Shown: positions 7,564-10,571 of the stretch, piece after piece
Layout: every line of letters starts with the position of its first letter
Numbering within the stretch: position 1 is the stretch's first letter
Assembly: GCA_030544165.1 (NCBI GenBank)
Contig: JAUNRP010000054.1
Coordinates: forward strand, 1 to 10,571
Direction: 5' to 3'
DNA length: 10,571 nucleotides
Source of the DNA: a bacterium
GTDB lineage: Bacteria > Actinomycetota > Actinomycetes > Actinomycetales > Actinomycetaceae
Made by a program: the position numbers and the translations under genes
The notes under the pieces: model-generated
Seen by the model: the letters and a program-made list of their open reading frames with translations, nothing else
Database searches by the model: none
Told to the model about the DNA's origin: nothing

Positions 7564-7722
7564 CTACTCCGCCTCGGCGGCCAGGCGCTGGGCGAGCTCG
7601 TCGTGGATCGCGCGGTACCGGCGGATCTGCTCGGCAACCGGCAGCTCGTGGATCCCCTCCAGTGGCTCCTGGGTGGCGCGCACGCTCGCGGGGGTTGCCG
7701 GCTCCTCGTGGCTCTCGCTCAT
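7564..7722 (-). CDS. Small conserved actinobacterial protein of unknown function (52 aa)
   Basis: I do not know its function. The 52 residues have a polar N-terminus (MSESHEEPATPAS) and a C-terminal half, about 20-52, that looks like one or two amphipathic helices: LEGIHELPVAEQIRRYRAIH, then DELAQRLAAEAE. The LPVxEHxxxYxxxHxxL-like pattern resembles, from memory, small proteins found between the HAD phosphatase and tlyA in other actinobacteria (Rv1693 position in M. tuberculosis). There is no Cys, no membrane segment and no signal peptide. The frame stays open to 7767, but ATG 7722 overlaps the HAD stop as ATGA, with GGTGGAG upstream, so I choose it. The stop abuts the tlyA GTG directly. Overlaps on both sides and its fixed place suggest it is really translated; it may be a partner of a neighbour or serve to couple translation into tlyA. 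Confidence 0.8.
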   Translation of the reverse strand: MSESHEEPATPASVRATQEPLEGIHELPVAEQIRRYRAIHDELAQRLAAEAE

Positions 7723-8738
7723 CGCTCCACCACCACCTCGGGGACCTCGATCCCCGGCTCGGCCCACGCCGCCGCCGCCAGCGCCCGGTACTCATCCAGA
7801 GTGATCGTGGCGGGCTCGGTGAGCTGGAAGGTGCCGCCGTCCCTCGCAAGGTGGGCTGCGTCGTCGGCAATGCGGACCCGGGCGGAGCGGCAGGTGACCC
7901 ACTCCCCGTCCCGGGTGACGGGCGGGTGGGGCAGGCTCAGGTCCGTGAGGTCGATGCCGAGGTAGGAGGGGCGTTCCTCCGGGACGGCCATGATGACCTC
8001 GCGCGCGCTGGAGACTCCGGTGAGGACGTGGAGGCTCGGGATTCCCGAGGCGTTGGATCCGCGGATGTCCGTGTTGAGGCGGTCCCCCACGGCCAGCGGC
8101 CGCTCACCCTGCACGCGTTCGGCGGCCAGGCGGTAGATGAGGGCCTCCGGCTTGCCGGCGGAGACGGGCGAGACGCCCGTGGCGTGGACGACGGCCGCCA
8201 CGAGCGATCCGTTGCCGATCGCCAGCCCGCGCTCCACGGGCAGCGTGGAGTCGAGGTTCGTGGCGATGTGGTCGGCGCCGCGGCCGATCGCGAAGCTCGC
8301 CTCGGAGAGGTCCGCCCAGCCGATGTCCTTCCGCAGGCCCTGGATGACGGCCACGGGAGCGTCCTCGGCAGAGTCCACGCGGACGAGCGAACTGGCCGCG
8401 ACCGCGTCCTCCAGGCCTGCGCCGCCGATCAGGAGGACCTTCGCGCCTTCCCCATGGCGCTGGAGCGCGAGCTCCACCGCCGCCATGGCCGAGGAGTACA
8501 CCTCTTCCGGCGTTGCCGGAATCCCGAGTTCCGTCAGGTGGCGCGCCACGTCCGGCGCGGGGCGGGAGGAGTTGTTCGTGACGAACATGAGCTGGAGGCC
8601 CAGTTCGCGGGCCTGTGCGGCCCCGGTGGCGGCGTTCACGATGGAGCGCTCGCCCTCGTACATCACGCCGTCGAGGTCCATGAGTCCGAGGTCGTAGGCG
8701 GCGGCGAGCGGCTGCTCGGAAGCGAGGAGCCCGGTCAC
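7719..8738 (-). CDS. HAD-IIA family phosphatase (glycerol-3-phosphate phosphatase-like)
   Basis: A cytosolic Mg-dependent phosphatase of the HAD superfamily with a C2 (type IIA) cap. Its 339 residues carry all four motifs: I, DLDGV with Asp21 nucleophile and Asp23; II, FVTNNSSRP with Thr54; III, Lys196 in AGKPEALIY; IV, GDRLNTDIRG with Asp219 and Asp224. The cap lies between motifs II and III, about 65-190. The closest relative I can name is M. tuberculosis Rv1692, reported to dephosphorylate glycerol 3-phosphate in glycerophospholipid recycling, which occupies the same position. Like that protein it has about 80 extra C-terminal residues (from about 258) beyond the HAD core. GTG 8738 overlaps the previous gene's stop (GTGA) and follows GGAGGAGGAG. 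Substrate assignment is inferred from synteny and could be a different sugar phosphate or nucleotide. Confidence 0.93.
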   Translation of the reverse strand: MTGLLASEQPLAAAYDLGLMDLDGVMYEGERSIVNAATGAAQARELGLQLMFVTNNSSRPAPDVARHLTELGIPATPEEVYSSAMAAVELALQRHGEGAKVLLIGGAGLEDAVAASSLVRVDSAEDAPVAVIQGLRKDIGWADLSEASFAIGRGADHIATNLDSTLPVERGLAIGNGSLVAAVVHATGVSPVSAGKPEALIYRLAAERVQGERPLAVGDRLNTDIRGSNASGIPSLHVLTGVSSAREVIMAVPEERPSYLGIDLTDLSLPHPPVTRDGEWVTCRSARVRIADDAAHLARDGGTFQLTEPATITLDEYRALAAAAWAEPGIEVPEVVVER

Positions 8739-10408
8739 TTCTCCTCCTCCGTCTCGCTGTCCTCATCGGCGACGACGGTCACGTCCGTTTCGTCTACATC
8801 CTGCGGCTGGTCCTCGGCCAGGGACTCGTCGGCGGGATCGGTGTCGCTTGTGTCCGCAGCCGCGTCCTCGTGCCCGATCGCACTCTCATGCTGCGCGCCG
8901 GGGTCGGCCTCCTCGAGTTGCACGGCGAGGGCCAGTTCCGCATTGAGCTGTGCATCGAGCTCGGGGTCGAGGGTGTCGTCGATGAAGAGCACGGACTCCT
9001 CCTCCTCCACCTCTGGTTCGAGGCTGGACGATTCCTCGCGGGCGCGCTGGGCGTCCTCGTCACGGCCGAGCTCCTCGAGCCGGTCCGCGCGAACGGAGAG
9101 CAGCCTCGCCCGCAGTTCGTTGGCGCGGATGATGCGCAGCGCCTCCTCGACCGCGAGCAGTCCCGCCTCGTGATCGCCCATGTCAGCCCGGGCTCCCGAG
9201 GCGACGATGGCGAGCTCCGCACGGAGCTCGGCCGGCTGCGCGGAGAGATCCACCTCGTTGATGATGGCCAGGGCCTTCTCCGGACGCCCGAGCCCGCGCT
9301 CGGAGTCCGCCTCGATCACGCGGAGCGAATCGTCCCCGGAGAGGCGGCGGACCGTGCGGGCTTCTCGCAGCGCCTCGGTGTAGCGGCCCGTCACATAGGC
9401 GGTGGTGGCCACCGCCTCACGCACCACGTCGATCCGGCCCGCGCGCCGCTGCGCGGCGAGGGCGTGCTGGTAGGCGAGTTCGGGGTCGTCGTCGATGGCG
9501 AGTCCAGAGGCGACGAGGTGGCGGGCCACCATGTCCGCGTTCTCCTTGTTGAGGGAGCGCAGTGATCGCCGGGAGAGGCCATCGAGCATGCCCGGGTGGA
9601 TCTCCGGATCGAGGCGCGGCTCGGCCGCGCGAGCGGCGCGCTTCGCGTCCACCTCGGCATCGGCGCGTTCGCGGTAGGGACGGCGATCGTTCTGGCGCCG
9701 GTCCTGAAAGGGGCGATCGTTCGACCGGCGATCATCCCTGCGCCTGTCCTCCCTTCGGTGCCCGTCCTGGCGTCCATCGGGGCGTCCGCGCCGATCGTCG
9801 GGGCGGCGGTCATCCTGCCACCCGCGGCGATCACCACGGGGAGCGTCATCCCGGCGGTCTCGGAATCCGTCGCGCCGGTCACCGCCGCGGAAGCCATCCC
9901 GGCGATCCCCGAAGCTCTCACTACGCTCTCCCTCGCGGGGCGGATACCCTCGGTCATCGAAACGGCGGCCACCACCCTGCCGGGGGCCGCGGTCATCCTC
10001 GCGCGGTTGCCAGGGGCGCCCGCGATCGCCCTGCCTGGGCCCACGCTCATCACGAGCCGGCCCACGCTCCTCGCGGCCCGGACCACGCTCGTCACGGCTC
10101 CATCGGCGGTCGTCGCCTTGCGAGGGGCCGCGGCGATCGTTGTTCTCGCGCCAGCCACCTTGCCGGCGCTCGTCCTCACTCCACGGACCCCGATGGCGGT
10201 CATCTGGACGTCCACCGTCGCGTCCACCAGGGAAACCGCCCTCGCCTCTGTCCCGCCAGGGTCCGCCCCGCTGCCCTCCGCGCCCGTCCCCACCGGGAGA
10301 GCGATCGAACCGGCCACGCGGGCCACCACGGGGGTCTCCCTCGCGGCGGGGGCCGCGCCCGCGTCCCTCGTTCCAGTCTCCGCGCCGCGGCCCGGACTCC
10401 CTGTTCAT
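8735..10408 (-). CDS. Arg/Gly-rich, TPR-like, acidic-tailed protein of unknown function
   Basis: A 557-residue cytosolic protein in three parts. Residues 1-260 are low-complexity and strongly basic, built from RG, RGG, DRR and RDERGP units and surely disordered; they include a 7-residue repeat (105-131) and a DRRDGFR doublet (168-182). Residues 265-460 form a folded helical domain: an HPGMLDGLSRRSLRSLNKEN cap, then helix-turn-helix units such as EALREARTVRRLSGDDSLRVIEA, GLGRPEKALAIINEV and GDHEAGLLAVEEALR, which look like degenerate TPRs. Residues 462-557 are acidic and low-complexity, ending in a Glu run. There is no membrane segment or Cys. The TPR part corresponds in position and type to M. 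tuberculosis Rv1691; the Arg-rich arm is an addition seen in some other actinobacteria. RG-rich arms commonly bind RNA, which is inference here. ATG 10408 follows GAAGGA at 5 nt. It is the first gene of the cluster. Confidence 0.88.
   Translation of the reverse strand: MNRESGPRRGDWNEGRGRGPRREGDPRGGPRGRFDRSPGGDGRGGQRGGPWRDRGEGGFPGGRDGGRPDDRHRGPWSEDERRQGGWRENNDRRGPSQGDDRRWSRDERGPGREERGPARDERGPRQGDRGRPWQPREDDRGPRQGGGRRFDDRGYPPREGERSESFGDRRDGFRGGDRRDGFRDRRDDAPRGDRRGWQDDRRPDDRRGRPDGRQDGHRREDRRRDDRRSNDRPFQDRRQNDRRPYRERADAEVDAKRAARAAEPRLDPEIHPGMLDGLSRRSLRSLNKENADMVARHLVASGLAIDDDPELAYQHALAAQRRAGRIDVVREAVATTAYVTGRYTEALREARTVRRLSGDDSLRVIEADSERGLGRPEKALAIINEVDLSAQPAELRAELAIVASGARADMGDHEAGLLAVEEALRIIRANELRARLLSVRADRLEELGRDEDAQRAREESSSLEPEVEEEESVLFIDDTLDPELDAQLNAELALAVQLEEADPGAQHESAIGHEDAAADTSDTDPADESLAEDQPQDVDETDVTVVADEDSETEEEK
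8741..8750 (-). promoter_or_regulatory. Shine-Dalgarno site for the HAD phosphatase gene
   Basis: GGAGGAGGAG ends 2 nt before GTG 8738. The same bases encode the run of glutamates at the very end of the upstream TPR-like protein, so coding sequence doubles as the ribosome binding site. Confidence 0.75.
10041..10090 (-). repeat. 21-bp tandem repeat inside the Arg-rich coding region
   Basis: Three copies of GAGCGTGG (seen as ccacgctc on the plus strand at 10041, 10062 and 10083) lie exactly 21 bases apart. They encode a 7-residue unit, R-D/E-E-R-G-P plus one variable residue. The repeat suggests local duplication or slippage as the way the arm grew; the variable seventh residue and synonymous changes show the copies are not brand new. 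Confidence 0.75.
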
Positions 10409-10413
10409 TGACG

Positions 10414-10419
10414 TCCTTC
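10414..10419 (-). promoter_or_regulatory. Shine-Dalgarno site for the TPR-like gene
   Basis: GAAGGA lies 5 nt before ATG 10408, supporting this start for the first gene of the cluster. Confidence 0.65.
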
Positions 10420-10442
10420 GTCTCGGTTCCTGCTCCTGGTCA

Positions 10443-10470
10443 ACGATACCCGGATAGCCTCCACCGTCGC
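10443..10470 (-). promoter_or_regulatory. Weak candidate promoter for the gene cluster
   Basis: On the minus strand, GCGACG (3 of 6 to the -35 consensus) is followed after 16 nt by TATCGT (4 of 6 to the -10 consensus). It is the best sigma-70-like pair I see between the hairpin at 10522-10552 and ATG 10408. A TATCCG a few bases upstream is an alternative -10. Position supports a promoter somewhere here; the exact boxes are a guess. Confidence 0.25.
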
Positions 10471-10521
10471 CGTGGCGGGTCGCCGTGCGGTGTCCTCGGG
10501 GTAATCGGCGCAGAACGCAGG

Positions 10522-10552
10522 AAAGGGGAGGAACGGTGTGTTCCTCCCCTTT
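10522..10552 (-). terminator. Intrinsic terminator-like hairpin, 13-bp perfect stem
   Basis: AAAGGGGAGGAAC and GTTCCTCCCCTTT pair perfectly around a 5-nt loop (GGTGT on the plus strand). The stem has a G/C-rich core and ends in three Ts in both readings, so it could stop transcription from either side. Because the only genes nearby read leftward, it most likely ends a minus-strand gene to the right of the window (tyrS and a lipoprotein gene lie upstream in M. tuberculosis, from memory) and insulates this cluster. The U-run is short, as is common in high-GC actinobacteria. Confidence 0.75.
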
Positions 10553-10571
10553 GCTGGGATGGGTGTTCGGC

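Noticed and set aside
9596..10411. Plus-strand frame with a hydrophobic, membrane-like translation opposite the Arg-rich arm
   Set aside because: The repeated CGN/GAY codons of the RG/RD arm read in antisense as Val, Ile, Ala and Pro, which mimics membrane segments. There is no SD or family signal.

Overview
This is a high-GC window (roughly 70% G+C by eye) from an actinobacterium. The evidence is high-GC codon use with many GTG starts, the actinobacterial cell-separation pair SteA/SteB, and a gene order that, as I remember it, matches Mycobacterium tuberculosis Rv1691 to Rv1700: TPR protein, HAD phosphatase, small protein, tlyA, NAD kinase, recN, steA, steB/mctB, pyrG, Nudix. The long Arg-rich arm of the first gene and the individual sequences look more like Actinomycetales/Micrococcales than mycobacteria. 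I cannot name the genus.

Every supported gene lies on the minus strand, so the window reads right to left. At the far right (10522-10552) is a perfect 13-bp hairpin that probably terminates an upstream gene outside the window. About 110 bases with a weak promoter candidate follow. Then come ten genes with almost no spacing: an Arg/Gly-rich + TPR-like + acidic-tail protein (8735-10408), a HAD-IIA phosphatase (7719-8738), a 52-residue small protein (7564-7722), TlyA rRNA methyltransferase (6718-7563), NAD kinase (5867-6721), RecN (4200-5867), SteA (3005-4195), SteB (2148-3038), CTP synthase PyrG (443-2137) and a Nudix hydrolase that runs off the left edge (<1-446).

The junctions are 4-bp overlaps (ATGA or GTGA) at four places, TAGTG (1-bp overlap), an abutting TAG/GTG, a 4-nt gap, a 34-nt overlap and a 10-nt gap. 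No internal terminator and no plus-strand gene was found. The simplest reading is one long, translationally coupled transcript of mostly housekeeping genes: ribosome modification (tlyA), cofactor and nucleotide metabolism (nadK, pyrG, Nudix), DNA repair (recN), daughter-cell separation (steA/steB) and phosphate-ester hydrolysis (HAD).

I see no mobile element, CRISPR array, RNA gene or defence system, and I do not think the window holds a new multi-gene system. The less understood parts are the tripartite charged TPR protein, the 52-residue protein, a SteA whose family acidic motif looks degraded, and several gene junctions where coding sequence doubles as a translation signal.
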